In this document: positions 7,321 through 15,473 of the stretch, one piece after another
How positions within the stretch are numbered: position 1 is the stretch's first letter
How the letters are laid out: each line of letters starts with the position of its first letter
From: Clostridiales bacterium
Lineage (GTDB): Bacteria > Bacillota_A > Clostridia > Oscillospirales > Oscillospiraceae
Length of the DNA: 27,492 bases
Assembly: GCA_014799485.1 (NCBI GenBank)
Contig: JAAVHY010000057.1
Location: 1-27,492, forward strand
Direction of reading: 5' to 3'
Made by a program: the position numbers and the translations under genes
Notes under the pieces: generated by a model
Told to the model about the DNA's origin: nothing
The model's database searches: none
What the model saw: the letters and a program-made list of their open reading frames with translations, nothing else

Positions 7321-8250
7321 ATGAATAAGGTAAGATATAAATACTTAGACGCAGTGTGTGATCTGATAAGAGAAGGAAAGAATATGGCGCTGGTAAGCTC
7401 GGACTATGCCGCGCCTGTGCTGGATGATTTCAGGAAAACGACTGGTGAACGATATGTAAGCGTGGGAATTGCTGAGCAGAATTTAATTCAAATCGCTTGC
7501 GGATTGTCGCTGTCGGGTCAGAGGGCAATCGCATATGGATTGGCGCCGTTTCCTTGCATAAGAACGGTGGACCAGATACGAAATGCCGCTGCAATGATGA
7601 AGCTGCCGATTTCTATCGTTTCCGCAGGAGTAGGTTTTGCAATTCCTGAATTTGGCGCAACTCACTACTGCGTCGAGGATGTAAGCATAATGCGCACCAT
7701 ACCCGGGCTCAAGATCATAAACCTTACTGATGAGGTTATGGCTGAGAAAGCCGCCCAATTAAGTTTAACTACTGATAGGCCGCTTTACATACGGATTGAT
7801 AAATACAGTGACGGCATCATTTACGGTTCCGAAGATATTGATTTTGAGAGAGGTTTTTCCGTTGTGAAGGACGGCGGCGATATTGCGATAATTGCAAGCG
7901 GATATTACACCAATCGAATGATGAAGCTGAGCCAGACCCTTTCAGAATATGGGATAAATGCCAAGGTTATAGATTTGTATGCGCTGCCTTTTGATACAGA
8001 GAAACTGATTGCGGAGACAGCGGAGTTCCAAAACATCCTGACGATTGAAGAGCACGTTCGCGAAGGCGGGATAGGTTCCGCGGTTTTAGAAGCTTTTTCC
8101 GATAAAAATGTTTGGAAGAATATCAAACGTATGGGGATAGATTTTGGCGGAGGGTACACTTCGGAATTTGGCTCACGAGAGTATTTTATCAAAAAATACC
8201 ACTTGGATGACAGCACAGTAATTAAGGAGATAAAAGAGACAGTAAGGTAA
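7321..8250 (+). CDS. Transketolase-like C-terminal (pyrimidine-binding) subunit
   Basis: A 309-residue partner subunit carrying the pyrimidine-binding domain and the C-terminal domain of transketolase. The catalytic glutamate that activates thiamine diphosphate is in VGIAEQN (Glu52). Next come GAGVGFA-like SAGVGFAIPEFGATHY (substrate-loop region) and RPLYIRIDKYSDG, and the C-terminal domain starts near DIAIIASGYY (about residue 191) and contains TIEEHVREGGIGSAV. Together with the preceding gene it reconstructs a full transketolase. Start ATG 7321 has TAGGAG about eight bases upstream. It ends the AT-rich cassette; a hairpin-rich noncoding stretch follows. It could also be read as a pyruvate-dehydrogenase beta-like protein, but the size and motifs fit transketolase better. 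Confidence 0.9.
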   Translation: MNKVRYKYLDAVCDLIREGKNMALVSSDYAAPVLDDFRKTTGERYVSVGIAEQNLIQIACGLSLSGQRAIAYGLAPFPCIRTVDQIRNAAAMMKLPISIVSAGVGFAIPEFGATHYCVEDVSIMRTIPGLKIINLTDEVMAEKAAQLSLTTDRPLYIRIDKYSDGIIYGSEDIDFERGFSVVKDGGDIAIIASGYYTNRMMKLSQTLSEYGINAKVIDLYALPFDTEKLIAETAEFQNILTIEEHVREGGIGSAVLEAFSDKNVWKNIKRMGIDFGGGYTSEFGSREYFIKKYHLDDSTVIKEIKETVR

Positions 8251-8339
8251 GAGCCGATTCCCTTCTACAAGTTGAATGGCTGCTCACTGCGCAATTCCTG
8301 TAGCGCGCCCCATCTGATTGTTGGATAATAAAGCAAAAA

Positions 8340-8385
8340 GCAGGGAGCCACTTCGTGAGAAGTAGCTCCCTGCAGTTCTCTTTTT
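8340..8385. terminator. Bidirectional intrinsic terminator between converging genes
   Basis: GCAGGGAGC (8340-8348) pairs with GCTCCCTGC (8365-8373). After a C/A mismatch the stem continues ACTTC/GAAGT around a GTGA tetraloop (8355-8358). On the minus strand it is followed directly by TTTTTGCTTTATT, an excellent terminator for the beta-CASP gene. On the plus strand it is followed by AGTTCTCTTTTT, a fair terminator for the transketolase genes. Confidence 0.9.
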
Positions 8386-8396
8386 CACTTATTTTG

Positions 8397-8431
8397 ACTG
8401 TGCTTTTCGGGCGGATGCCGGGAAGCACAGT
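8397..8431 (+). other. Stable 14-bp hairpin in the convergent intergenic region
   Basis: ACTGTGCTT (8397-8405) pairs with AAGCACAGT (8423-8431). Two T-G wobbles and CGG/CCG extend it to 14 pairs around a GCGGATG loop (8411-8417). The wobbles form only in plus-strand RNA; on the minus strand they become A/C mismatches. No T-run follows on either strand, so it is not a standard terminator. The noncoding stretch 8251-8474 otherwise holds only the terminator at 8340 and no convincing gene. Confidence 0.55.
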
Positions 8432-8474
8432 GCAGGGCCGATTTCGATACCTGCGCTTTTGAAGTACGGGAAAA

Positions 8475-10070
8475 CTACCTGTCCCACTTGCTGATAAGCG
8501 CCCGGATCTGGTCCTCGAACTTGCCCAGGTCCTTGTTGGAGCCGCCCTTGTTGTGGGCGATGACCTCCATGAGCTTGCGGCCCACGTCCTCCAAACGCCG
8601 GTAAGCGGGGGAGCCGGGGTCCACCGGCGCCGCCTTGGGCTCCAGCACGATGCCCGGGGCGATCAGGCGGTTGTCCATCAGGTCGTAGACCTCTTCGTAG
8701 TTGGGCGCGTGGGCGGCGAAGCCCAGCTCCGTCAGGGTCTGGGTGTAATTGACCGCGGCCCGCTCGTCGCCGTGGACCACGAACACGTGCTGGGGCTTGG
8801 GGGTGTATTGGCTGATCCACCGCACCAGCCCGTCCCGGTCGGCATGGGAGCTGAGGCCGTGGAAGCGGACGATCCGGGCCCGGACGGCGATCTCCTCGCC
8901 GAACAGCTTCACGTGCTGGGCGCCGTCCAGGAGGCGGCGGCCCAGGGAGCCCTCCGCCTGGTAGCCCACGAACAGGATGGTGGACTCCGGCCGCCACAGG
9001 TTATGCTTCAGATGGTGGCGGATGCGGCCCGCGTCGCACATGCCGGAGGCGGATATGATGACCTTGGGCCGGGAGTCCAGGTTCAGCCCCCGGGACTCGT
9101 CGGTGCTCTCGGTGATGTTCAGCCCGGGGAAGCGGAACAGCGCCCCGCCCCGCAGCCTCTCGCAGGCCTCCTCGTCCAGGTAGCCGGTGAGGTCGCCGGA
9201 GAAGATCTCCGTGGCCGCCCCCGCCAGGGGGGAGTCCACGTACACCTGGAAATCGGGGTCGCAGGCCACCAGCCCCTGCTCCTTGATCTGCCGGATGAAG
9301 TACAAAAGCTCCTGGGTGCGGCCCACGGCGAAGGAGGGAATCACCAGGTTGCCGCCTTTGGACAGGGTCTCGTCGATGACGCGGGCCAGGTCGCCGGAGT
9401 AGTCGGGCTTCTCCTTCACGTTGTGCAGCCGGTCGCCGTAGGTGCTCTCGGTGACCACGTAATCCGCCTCGGCGATGGGCTGGGGGGAGCGGATGATGGG
9501 GGTCTTGCGGTTGCCGATGTCGCCGGAGAACACGATTTTTTTCGTGATGCCGTCCTCCGTCAGCCACATCTCCACACAGGCGGAGCCAAGCAGGTGGCCC
9601 GCGTCCACAAAGCGGATCCTGATGCCGTCGGACACCTCCAGCTCCTGGCCGTACTCGCAGGTGACGATGTGCCGCAGGGCCTTCTCCACGTCCACCAGGG
9701 TGTACAGCGGCTCTACCGGCTCCTTGCCCGCCCGCTTGCCCTTCTGGTTCTCATAGGCGGCGTCGTTTTCCTGGATCTGGGCGGAGTCCCGCAGCATGAT
9801 GGACAGCAGCTGCGCCGTCAGCCGGGTGCAGTAGATATTGCCCGAGAAGCCCTGCTTCACCAGCAGGGGGATGCGGCCGGAATGGTCGATATGGGCGTGG
9901 GTGACCACCACGTCGTCGATGTAAGACGGGGCGAAATCCAGCTCCCTGTTGTCCCGCTCGTCCTTGCCCTGCTGCAGCCCGCAGTCGACCAGTACCTTGC
10001 GGCCGTTGGTCTCCACGCAGTGGCAGCTGCCGGTGACCGCCTTGGCGGCACCGAAAAATGTAAGCTTCAT
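8475..10070 (-). CDS. MBL-fold beta-CASP ribonuclease/RNA-processing hydrolase
   Basis: A 531-residue metallo-beta-lactamase-fold protein of the beta-CASP (CPSF73/RNA-specificity) group, a predicted cytoplasmic zinc-dependent ribonuclease. Metal ligands are in THAHIDHSG (His58, His60, Asp62, His63), GHLLGS, SGDIGN, GLSSHAD and VVHGDE. The beta-CASP region spans about residues 180-400 and contains ESTYGDR, PSFAVGRTQE, VDSPLA and ISASGMCDAGR. A C-terminal extension of about 60 residues (after GIVLEPKAAPVDPG) is predicted helical and charged. Start ATG at 10070 has GGAGGTG (10079-10085) just upstream on its strand. It is the only minus-strand gene here and shares its promoter region with the divergent regulator. 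Substrate is unknown; it is not RNase J. Confidence 0.9.
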   Translation of the reverse strand: MKLTFFGAAKAVTGSCHCVETNGRKVLVDCGLQQGKDERDNRELDFAPSYIDDVVVTHAHIDHSGRIPLLVKQGFSGNIYCTRLTAQLLSIMLRDSAQIQENDAAYENQKGKRAGKEPVEPLYTLVDVEKALRHIVTCEYGQELEVSDGIRIRFVDAGHLLGSACVEMWLTEDGITKKIVFSGDIGNRKTPIIRSPQPIAEADYVVTESTYGDRLHNVKEKPDYSGDLARVIDETLSKGGNLVIPSFAVGRTQELLYFIRQIKEQGLVACDPDFQVYVDSPLAGAATEIFSGDLTGYLDEEACERLRGGALFRFPGLNITESTDESRGLNLDSRPKVIISASGMCDAGRIRHHLKHNLWRPESTILFVGYQAEGSLGRRLLDGAQHVKLFGEEIAVRARIVRFHGLSSHADRDGLVRWISQYTPKPQHVFVVHGDERAAVNYTQTLTELGFAAHAPNYEEVYDLMDNRLIAPGIVLEPKAAPVDPGSPAYRRLEDVGRKLMEVIAHNKGGSNKDLGKFEDQIRALISKWDR

Positions 10071-10121
10071 CTAAAAAGCACCTCCATGCGCCGAAGTGTG
10101 TTGTGTAGTTTCGCCAATTTT

Positions 10122-10150
10122 ATTGTATACCAACGGCGAAGAAATGTAAA
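10122..10150 (-). promoter_or_regulatory. SigA-type promoter of the beta-CASP gene
   Basis: On the minus strand TTTACA (10150-10145) and TACAAT (10127-10122) are separated by exactly 17 bases, upstream of the ribosome site and ATG at 10070. The leader is about 45 bases. Confidence 0.75.
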
Positions 10151-10205
10151 GATGGACGGATTATTTTTATTCGTGTTTTGTTTTCCTGGATACGGAAAAT
10201 CCGGC

Positions 10206-10235
10206 TTGTTTTTTCCTGCCGGCCTGTGATATAAT
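10206..10235 (+). promoter_or_regulatory. Extended -10 promoter for the c-di-GMP phosphorelay operon
   Basis: TGATATAAT (10227-10235) is a perfect extended -10 element. TTGTTT (10206-10211) lies 18 bases upstream of the TATAAT as a fair -35. It lies about 50 bases before the TTG start at 10285 and is divergent from the promoter at 10122-10150. Confidence 0.75.
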
Positions 10236-10284
10236 GCGAGTATCGTGAGGGCGTATGCCCTTTTGAAAAAGGGGTTGTAATGCC

Positions 10285-12396
10285 TTGAAAAAGATCGCGG
10301 ACAGACAGAAAATATTGATCGTAGACGATTCGGAGATGAACCGGGCCATCCTGGCGGATATGCTGGGCGGGGAGTTTGAGATCGTCGAGGCGGAGAACGG
10401 CAAGGAGGCCGTGGCCCTGCTGCAAAAGCACGGCCCGGAGATCTCCCTGGTGCTGCTGGACATCGTCATGCCCGAGATGGACGGCTTCGGCGTGCTGAAC
10501 ATGATGAACAAATACCACTGGATCGAGGATATCCCGGTGATCATGATCTCGGCGGAGCGGGGGTCCAGCCACGTGGAGCGGGCCTTTGAGCTGGGCATCA
10601 CCGATTTCATCAGCCGGCCTTTCGACGCGCTCATCGTCCACCGCCGGGTGGTGAACACCATCCTGCTGTACGCCAAGCAGAAGAAGCTGACCGCCATGGT
10701 GGCGGAGCAGATCTACGAGAAGGAACAGCGCAGCAGCCTGATGATCGACATACTCAGCCATTGCGTGGAGTTCCGCAACGGCGAGAGCGGGATGCACGTG
10801 CGCAACGTACACACGCTTACCGAGACCCTGCTCAGCGCCCTGATCCGAAGGACCGACAAGTATCATCTCACCCAGGCGGATATCTCCGTCATCTGCACCG
10901 CCTCGGCCCTCCATGACATCGGCAAGATCGCCATCCCCGAGCATATCCTTAACAAGCCGGGGAAGTTCACCGATGAGGAGTTCGCCATTATGAAGACCCA
11001 CTCCATGGTGGGCGCGGAGATGCTGGAAAAGCTGCCGAACTATCAGAACGAGCCGCTGGTGCGGGCCGCCTATGAGATCTGCCGCTGGCATCACGAGCGG
11101 TGGGACGGGCGGGGTTATCCCGACGGGCTCAAGGGGGACGAGATCCCCATCTCCGCCCAGATCGTGGCGCTGGCCGACGTGTACGACGCGCTGACCAGCG
11201 AGCGGGTGTATAAGCCGCCCTTCAGCCACAACCGGGCGGTGGCCATGATCCTCAACGGGGAGTGCGGCGTGTTCAACCCGCTGGTGCTGGAGTGCCTGGA
11301 GGAGTGCGCGGAGGAGATCCAGGAGGAGCTGGCGGGGGGCAGCGAGCAGCGCCGCAGCCAGCTGGAGATCCGGAACGTGGCCAGGGAGCTGCACAAGCAC
11401 GAGGAGCTCACCGCCTCCGAGCGCACCCTGGAGCTGCTGGAGCATGAGCGGATGAAGTACAGCTTCTTCGCCTCCCTCACCAAGGAGATCCAGTTCGAGT
11501 ATACCCTCAACCCGCCCTGCCTGGTGCTGAGCAGCTGGGGCGCGGAAAAGCTGGGCCTGCCCGAAATCGTCATGGAGCCTTACGAGAACGCCCAGGCCCA
11601 GGTCAGCTTCAAGGAAAGCGACTGGGACAACCTGGCCGACGCCCTCCACTCCACCACCCCGGGCAGCCCCGTGGTACAGTATGACTGCAAGCTGCACATC
11701 GGCGGGGAGGAGCGGTGGCACCGGATCATCGCCCGGGCCTCCTGGTCGTCGGAGGAGCCGCCCCGGTACACCGGCTGTATCGGCAAGGCCATGGACATCC
11801 ACAGCACCCGCCTCCAGCTGGAAAACCTGGAGCGGCAGGCGTCCCACGACGCCCTCACGGGGCTGATCAACCGGGCCTACGCCCAGAAGCGCATCGTGGA
11901 GCGGCTGAAGGACCGGCCCAGCGGGCACTATGCCCTGGCCATCCTGGACCTGGACCATTTCAAGCAGGCCAACGACACCTATGGGCATCTGTTCGGCGAC
12001 GAGGCGCTGAAATTCCTGGCCGACAGGCTGCGCCACAGCATCCGGGGCGGGGACATCGCCGCCCGGGTGGGCGGGGACGAGTTCCTCATCTTCCTGGAGT
12101 ACAAGGAGGATCTGGAGTCCACCATCGAGGGGATCTACAGCCGCCTGGCCGGAGGGGACTACCAGGGCTTCCCCATCTCGGTGAGTATGGGCGTGGCCAG
12201 CGCCGACATGGTGGGCGCCGATTACGAGAACCTGTTCCGCTGCGCGGACCAGGCGCTCTATGTGGTGAAGCACAGCGGCAAAAAGGGCCGCTACAACTAC
12301 TATCACAAAGACAACGCCATAGACACGGCGGCTTCGGCGGTATCCCCCATCGACGGGGGCCGCGCGGGGGACGAAGGCGAGGAGGAAAACGCATGA
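10285..12396 (+). CDS. Response regulator with HD-GYP phosphodiesterase and GGDEF diguanylate cyclase domains
   Basis: A 703-residue cytoplasmic regulator predicted to control c-di-GMP. Residues 8-125 are a receiver domain (VDD motif, phospho-acceptor Asp59 in LLDIVMPEMDG). Residues about 150-330 are an HD-GYP domain with the metal ligands in place: Glu167 and His171, HDIGK (His210, Asp211), His239, HHERWDGRGYP (269-279), Asp298. Residues about 390-510 look like a PAS domain. Residues about 515-690 are a GGDEF domain with intact GGDEF (596-600), LDLDHFKQANDTYG, and an RGGD inhibitory site in register upstream. Both opposing activities therefore look catalytically competent. The start is TTG 10285 with AAGGGG (10269-10274) upstream; the nearby ATG 10280 is out of frame and stops after two codons. 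The stop overlaps the Hpt gene. Confidence 0.93.
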   Translation: MKKIADRQKILIVDDSEMNRAILADMLGGEFEIVEAENGKEAVALLQKHGPEISLVLLDIVMPEMDGFGVLNMMNKYHWIEDIPVIMISAERGSSHVERAFELGITDFISRPFDALIVHRRVVNTILLYAKQKKLTAMVAEQIYEKEQRSSLMIDILSHCVEFRNGESGMHVRNVHTLTETLLSALIRRTDKYHLTQADISVICTASALHDIGKIAIPEHILNKPGKFTDEEFAIMKTHSMVGAEMLEKLPNYQNEPLVRAAYEICRWHHERWDGRGYPDGLKGDEIPISAQIVALADVYDALTSERVYKPPFSHNRAVAMILNGECGVFNPLVLECLEECAEEIQEELAGGSEQRRSQLEIRNVARELHKHEELTASERTLELLEHERMKYSFFASLTKEIQFEYTLNPPCLVLSSWGAEKLGLPEIVMEPYENAQAQVSFKESDWDNLADALHSTTPGSPVVQYDCKLHIGGEERWHRIIARASWSSEEPPRYTGCIGKAMDIHSTRLQLENLERQASHDALTGLINRAYAQKRIVERLKDRPSGHYALAILDLDHFKQANDTYGHLFGDEALKFLADRLRHSIRGGDIAARVGGDEFLIFLEYKEDLESTIEGIYSRLAGGDYQGFPISVSMGVASADMVGADYENLFRCADQALYVVKHSGKKGRYNYYHKDNAIDTAASAVSPIDGGRAGDEGEEENA

Positions 12397-12761
12397 CGCT
12401 GAAGGAATGCTACGCCGCCCTGGGCGGAGACTATGACGAGGCGATGGGCCGCCTGCGCAGCGAGCGGCTGGTGCAGAAATTTGTGCTGAAATTTTTGGAT
12501 GACGGCAGCTATCAGCTGCTGTGCGATTCCCTGGCGTCGGGGAACCGGGGGGAGGCCTTCCGGGCGGCGCATACGCTCAAGGGTGTGTGCGCCAACCTGG
12601 CGTTCAATACCCTGCTGGAGTCCAGCGAGAGGCTCACGGAGGCCCTGCGGGACGGCAAGCCCCCCGAAGCGGGGGAGGAGGCACTGGCGGCGCAGGTGAA
12701 GGAGGACTACCAGCGCACCCGCCAGGCCATCGAGGCACTTCAAGAGGGTGCCGCGGGATGA
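12393..12761 (+). CDS. Hpt-domain histidine phosphotransfer protein
   Basis: A 122-residue helical protein with the phosphotransfer signature RAAHTLKGVCANLAF, His60 being the phospho-accepting residue. It consists of little more than one Hpt domain, so it would shuttle phosphate between receiver domains. Here the obvious partners are the hybrid kinase downstream and the receiver of the HD-GYP/GGDEF protein upstream. It starts at ATG 12393, overlapping the upstream stop (ATGA), and its own stop overlaps the next start in the same way. GAGGAGG (12379-12384 region) is the ribosome site. Longer upstream extensions of the frame lie within the preceding gene and are rejected. Confidence 0.9.
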   Translation: MTLKECYAALGGDYDEAMGRLRSERLVQKFVLKFLDDGSYQLLCDSLASGNRGEAFRAAHTLKGVCANLAFNTLLESSERLTEALRDGKPPEAGEEALAAQVKEDYQRTRQAIEALQEGAAG

Positions 12762-15346
12762 AAAACAGGACGACACGGTTCCTGCTTTCCAGCCTGATCG
12801 GGGTGGCGCTGCTGTGCGTGTGCGTCTTTTCCTTTTTTGCCATTCATATGAGTGACCGGAGCACCGCTACCATCAATCAGGTCGGCACATTGTATATGTC
12901 CGGCGTGAGCGAGCAGGCCGCCAACCATTTTGAGAAGATCATCGGCCTGCAGATGGATCAGCTGAAGGCGCTGTCGGAGAGCATAACCACCGATGTCCAC
13001 AGCGACCCGGCGATGCAGGAGGAGACCATCAAGGGGGCCAAGGCCCGGGACTTCACCTATCTGGCGTTTTACAGGCTGGACGGCCGGTTCGAGATGCTCT
13101 ATGGCTCGGAGCTGACGGTCACAGCCTCGGAGCCCTTCTTTAGATCGCTGGAAAACGGGGAGGTAAAGGTGGCCATCGGCACCAACGCCGAGGGGGAAAA
13201 GGTGATCCTGCTGGGGATACCGGCCCTCCATCCCACCACGGAGGAGAACCCCTGCCTGGGGCTGGTGGCCGGCCTGCCCGTGTCCTACATCAGCGAGAAC
13301 CTGGCCCTGGAGGAGAACGACGAGCAGATGTACTCCTTTATCATCCGCCGGGACGGCAGCTTTGTGATTCGCAGCTTTGACGAGTTCCGCTCCAGCTATT
13401 TCGAGCGGGTCCACGCCCTCTATGAAGACGTGAACGGCATAACCCCGGATCAGTATCTGGAGGAGCTGGAGGCCGCCATGGCGGCGGAGGAGGACTACTC
13501 CAACGAGTTCACCATGAGCGGCAACCGTTTCTACCTGTATGGCACCAGCCTGCCCTACTCGGAGTGGTACTTGCTCACCTTTATGCCCTACGGCGCCATA
13601 GACTCCATCGTTTTCGACTTCAGCCGGGAGTGGGGGACGCTGACGCTGTTCGGCGGCGCGATCATCCTCACCGCCCTGCTGCTGGTGTTCTACAAGTACT
13701 ACGGCCTCACCCGGAAGCAGCTGCGGGAGGTGGAGGCCGCCCGGGCCGCGGCGGAGGAAGCCAGGGCGGCGGCGGAGGAGGCCCGCAAGGAGGCCGAGCA
13801 CGCCAACCGGGCCAAGAGCGAGTTTTTGTCCAACATGAGCCATGACATCCGCACCCCGATGAACGCCATCGTGGGCATGACCGCCATCGCCACCGCCAAC
13901 ATCGACGACAGCCAGCAGGTGCAGAACTGCCTGAAAAAGATCACCCTGTCCAGCAAGCACCTGCTGGGCCTCATCAACGACGTGCTGGATATGTCCAAGA
14001 TCGAGAGCGGCAAGATGACGCTGAACATGGACCAGGTCTCCCTGCGGGAAGTGGTGGACGGCATCGTGTCCATCTGCCAGCCCCAGGTAAGGGCCAAGCG
14101 CCAGCACTTCGACGTGTTCATCCACGATATCTCCACCGAAAACGTGCTGTGCGACAGCGTTCGGCTCAACCAGGTGCTGATCAACCTGCTGTCCAACGCC
14201 ATCAAGTTCACCCCCGAGGGGGGTGAGATCCATATGGCCTTGTACGAGGAGGCCTCCCCGAAGGGCGAGGACTATGTGCGCATCCACATCCAGGTGATGG
14301 ACAACGGCATCGGGATGTCGGAGGAGTTCCAGAAACATATTTTTGACTCCTTTGCCCGGGAGGACAGCCAGCGTGTCCACCGCACCGAGGGCACCGGCCT
14401 GGGTATGGCCATCACAAAATTCATTGTGGTGGACGCCATGGGCGGCACCATCGACGTGGAGAGCCGCCAGGGCCATGGCACGAAATTCAGCGTCGCGCTG
14501 GACCTGGAAAAGGCCGAGGTGATGGAGGAGGACATGATCCTCCCCAACTGGGATATGCTGGTGGTGGACGACGACCGGCAGCTGTGCGAGTCCACCGCGT
14601 CCGCCCTGCGCTCCATCGGGGTAAACGCGGAGTGGACCCTGGACGGCGAGAGCGCCGTGGAGATGGTGATGAAGCGCCACCAGCGGGGGGCCGATTACGA
14701 GATCATCCTGCTGGACTGGAAGCTGCCTGATATGGACGGCATCGAGACGGCCAAGCGCATCCGAGGGGAGCTGGGCGGCGACGTGCCCATCCTCCTGATC
14801 TCCGCCTACGACTGGGCGGAGATCGAGCACGACGCCAGGGCCGCCGGCATCACCGGATTCATTGCCAAGCCGCTGTTCCGCTCTACGCTGTTCAACTCTC
14901 TGCGGCAGTTCGCCGGCATCCCTGAGGAGGAGCGGGCAGAAAAGGCGCAGGAGCACGGCCGGGATCTGGCCGGGAGGCACATCCTGCTGGCCGAGGACAA
15001 CGAGCTCAACTGGGAGATCGCCTCCGAGCTGCTCAGCGCCGAAGGGCTGGAGCTGGAGTGGGCGGAGAACGGCGAGATCTGCGTGGAGAAATTCCAGCAG
15101 TCCCCGGAGGGGTATTACGACGCGGTGCTCATGGACATCCGGATGCCGGTGATGGGGGGGTACGAAGCCACCCAGGTGATCCGCACCCTGGAGCGCCCGG
15201 ACCGGGATCTGCCCATTATCGCCATGACGGCGGACGCCTTCGCCGAGGACGTGCGCCGCAGCCTGGAATGCGGCATGAACGCCCACGTCGCCAAGCCCAT
15301 TGACGTGGAAGAGGTCATGCGGCTGCTGGAAAAGTACGTGAAATAG
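12758..15346 (+). CDS. Membrane hybrid sensor histidine kinase with two receiver domains
   Basis: An 862-residue hybrid kinase. It has an N-terminal membrane helix (about residues 8-29), an extracellular sensor of roughly 260 residues with Cache-like features, and a second helix (about 293-313). A heptad-rich AARAAAEEARAAAEEA coiled coil follows in place of a HAMP domain. The kinase core begins with SNMSHDIRTPMNAI (His362) and continues with NLLSNAIKFTPEGG, DNGIGM and GTGLGMAI ATP-binding boxes. Receiver 1 spans about 600-715 (Asp653 in LLDWKLPDMDG) and receiver 2 about 741-860 (Asp793 in LMDIRMPVMGG). The ligand is unknown. ATG 12758 overlaps the Hpt stop by four bases, so all three phosphorelay proteins are translationally coupled. 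A strong terminator follows. Confidence 0.94.
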   Translation: MKNRTTRFLLSSLIGVALLCVCVFSFFAIHMSDRSTATINQVGTLYMSGVSEQAANHFEKIIGLQMDQLKALSESITTDVHSDPAMQEETIKGAKARDFTYLAFYRLDGRFEMLYGSELTVTASEPFFRSLENGEVKVAIGTNAEGEKVILLGIPALHPTTEENPCLGLVAGLPVSYISENLALEENDEQMYSFIIRRDGSFVIRSFDEFRSSYFERVHALYEDVNGITPDQYLEELEAAMAAEEDYSNEFTMSGNRFYLYGTSLPYSEWYLLTFMPYGAIDSIVFDFSREWGTLTLFGGAIILTALLLVFYKYYGLTRKQLREVEAARAAAEEARAAAEEARKEAEHANRAKSEFLSNMSHDIRTPMNAIVGMTAIATANIDDSQQVQNCLKKITLSSKHLLGLINDVLDMSKIESGKMTLNMDQVSLREVVDGIVSICQPQVRAKRQHFDVFIHDISTENVLCDSVRLNQVLINLLSNAIKFTPEGGEIHMALYEEASPKGEDYVRIHIQVMDNGIGMSEEFQKHIFDSFAREDSQRVHRTEGTGLGMAITKFIVVDAMGGTIDVESRQGHGTKFSVALDLEKAEVMEEDMILPNWDMLVVDDDRQLCESTASALRSIGVNAEWTLDGESAVEMVMKRHQRGADYEIILLDWKLPDMDGIETAKRIRGELGGDVPILLISAYDWAEIEHDARAAGITGFIAKPLFRSTLFNSLRQFAGIPEEERAEKAQEHGRDLAGRHILLAEDNELNWEIASELLSAEGLELEWAENGEICVEKFQQSPEGYYDAVLMDIRMPVMGGYEATQVIRTLERPDRDLPIIAMTADAFAEDVRRSLECGMNAHVAKPIDVEEVMRLLEKYVK

Positions 15347-15354
15347 ACCGAAAC

Positions 15355-15387
15355 GAGCCCCGGCCAATGGCCGGGGCTCACTTTTTT
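15355..15387 (+). terminator. Intrinsic terminator of the phosphorelay operon
   Basis: GAGCCCCGGCC (15355-15365) pairs perfectly with GGCCGGGGCTC (15369-15379) around a small AAT loop and is followed by ACTTTTTT. It lies nine bases after the kinase stop codon and insulates the flagellar operon from the upstream operon. Confidence 0.95.
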
Positions 15388-15438
15388 GGGCGGTCGGCCC
15401 ATGGGGCTTTTTACCGGGACTTTGGTGGAAGAAAGTAC

Positions 15439-15467
15439 TTGTGCTTTCCAAGACGCTGTGCTATAAT
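15439..15467 (+). promoter_or_regulatory. Main promoter of the flagellar operon (SigA-like, extended -10)
   Basis: TTGTGC (15439-15444), a 17-base spacer and TGC-TATAAT (15459-15467) make a near-consensus housekeeping promoter with an extended -10. It begins 52 bases after the terminator T-run. Transcription should start near 15474, giving a leader of about 227 bases before flgB. I see no flagellar SigD-type (TAAA-N15-GCCGATAA) promoter here. Confidence 0.8.
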
Positions 15468-15473
15468 AACAGC

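Noticed and set aside
8222..8428. Small minus-strand open frame (68 residues) after the transketolase gene
   Set aside because: It spans the bidirectional terminator, has no ribosome site and shows no recognisable sequence.
5385..8431. Cassette as an insertion sequence or integron
   Set aside because: No transposase, integrase, terminal inverted repeats or target duplications could be found at its edges; transfer is inferred only from composition.
8553..10229. Long plus-strand open frame opposite the beta-CASP gene
   Set aside because: Composition is typical of an antisense frame in GC-rich DNA (Gly/Val/His/Asp runs), with no ribosome site or recognisable domain.
10280..10288. ATG at 10280 as the start of the response regulator
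   Set aside because: It is out of frame with the receiver domain and hits a stop after two codons; TTG 10285 is in frame.
12740..15451. 900-residue minus-strand open frame opposite the hybrid kinase
   Set aside because: Shadow frame; the plus strand has complete kinase and receiver motifs, and this frame would read through the terminator.
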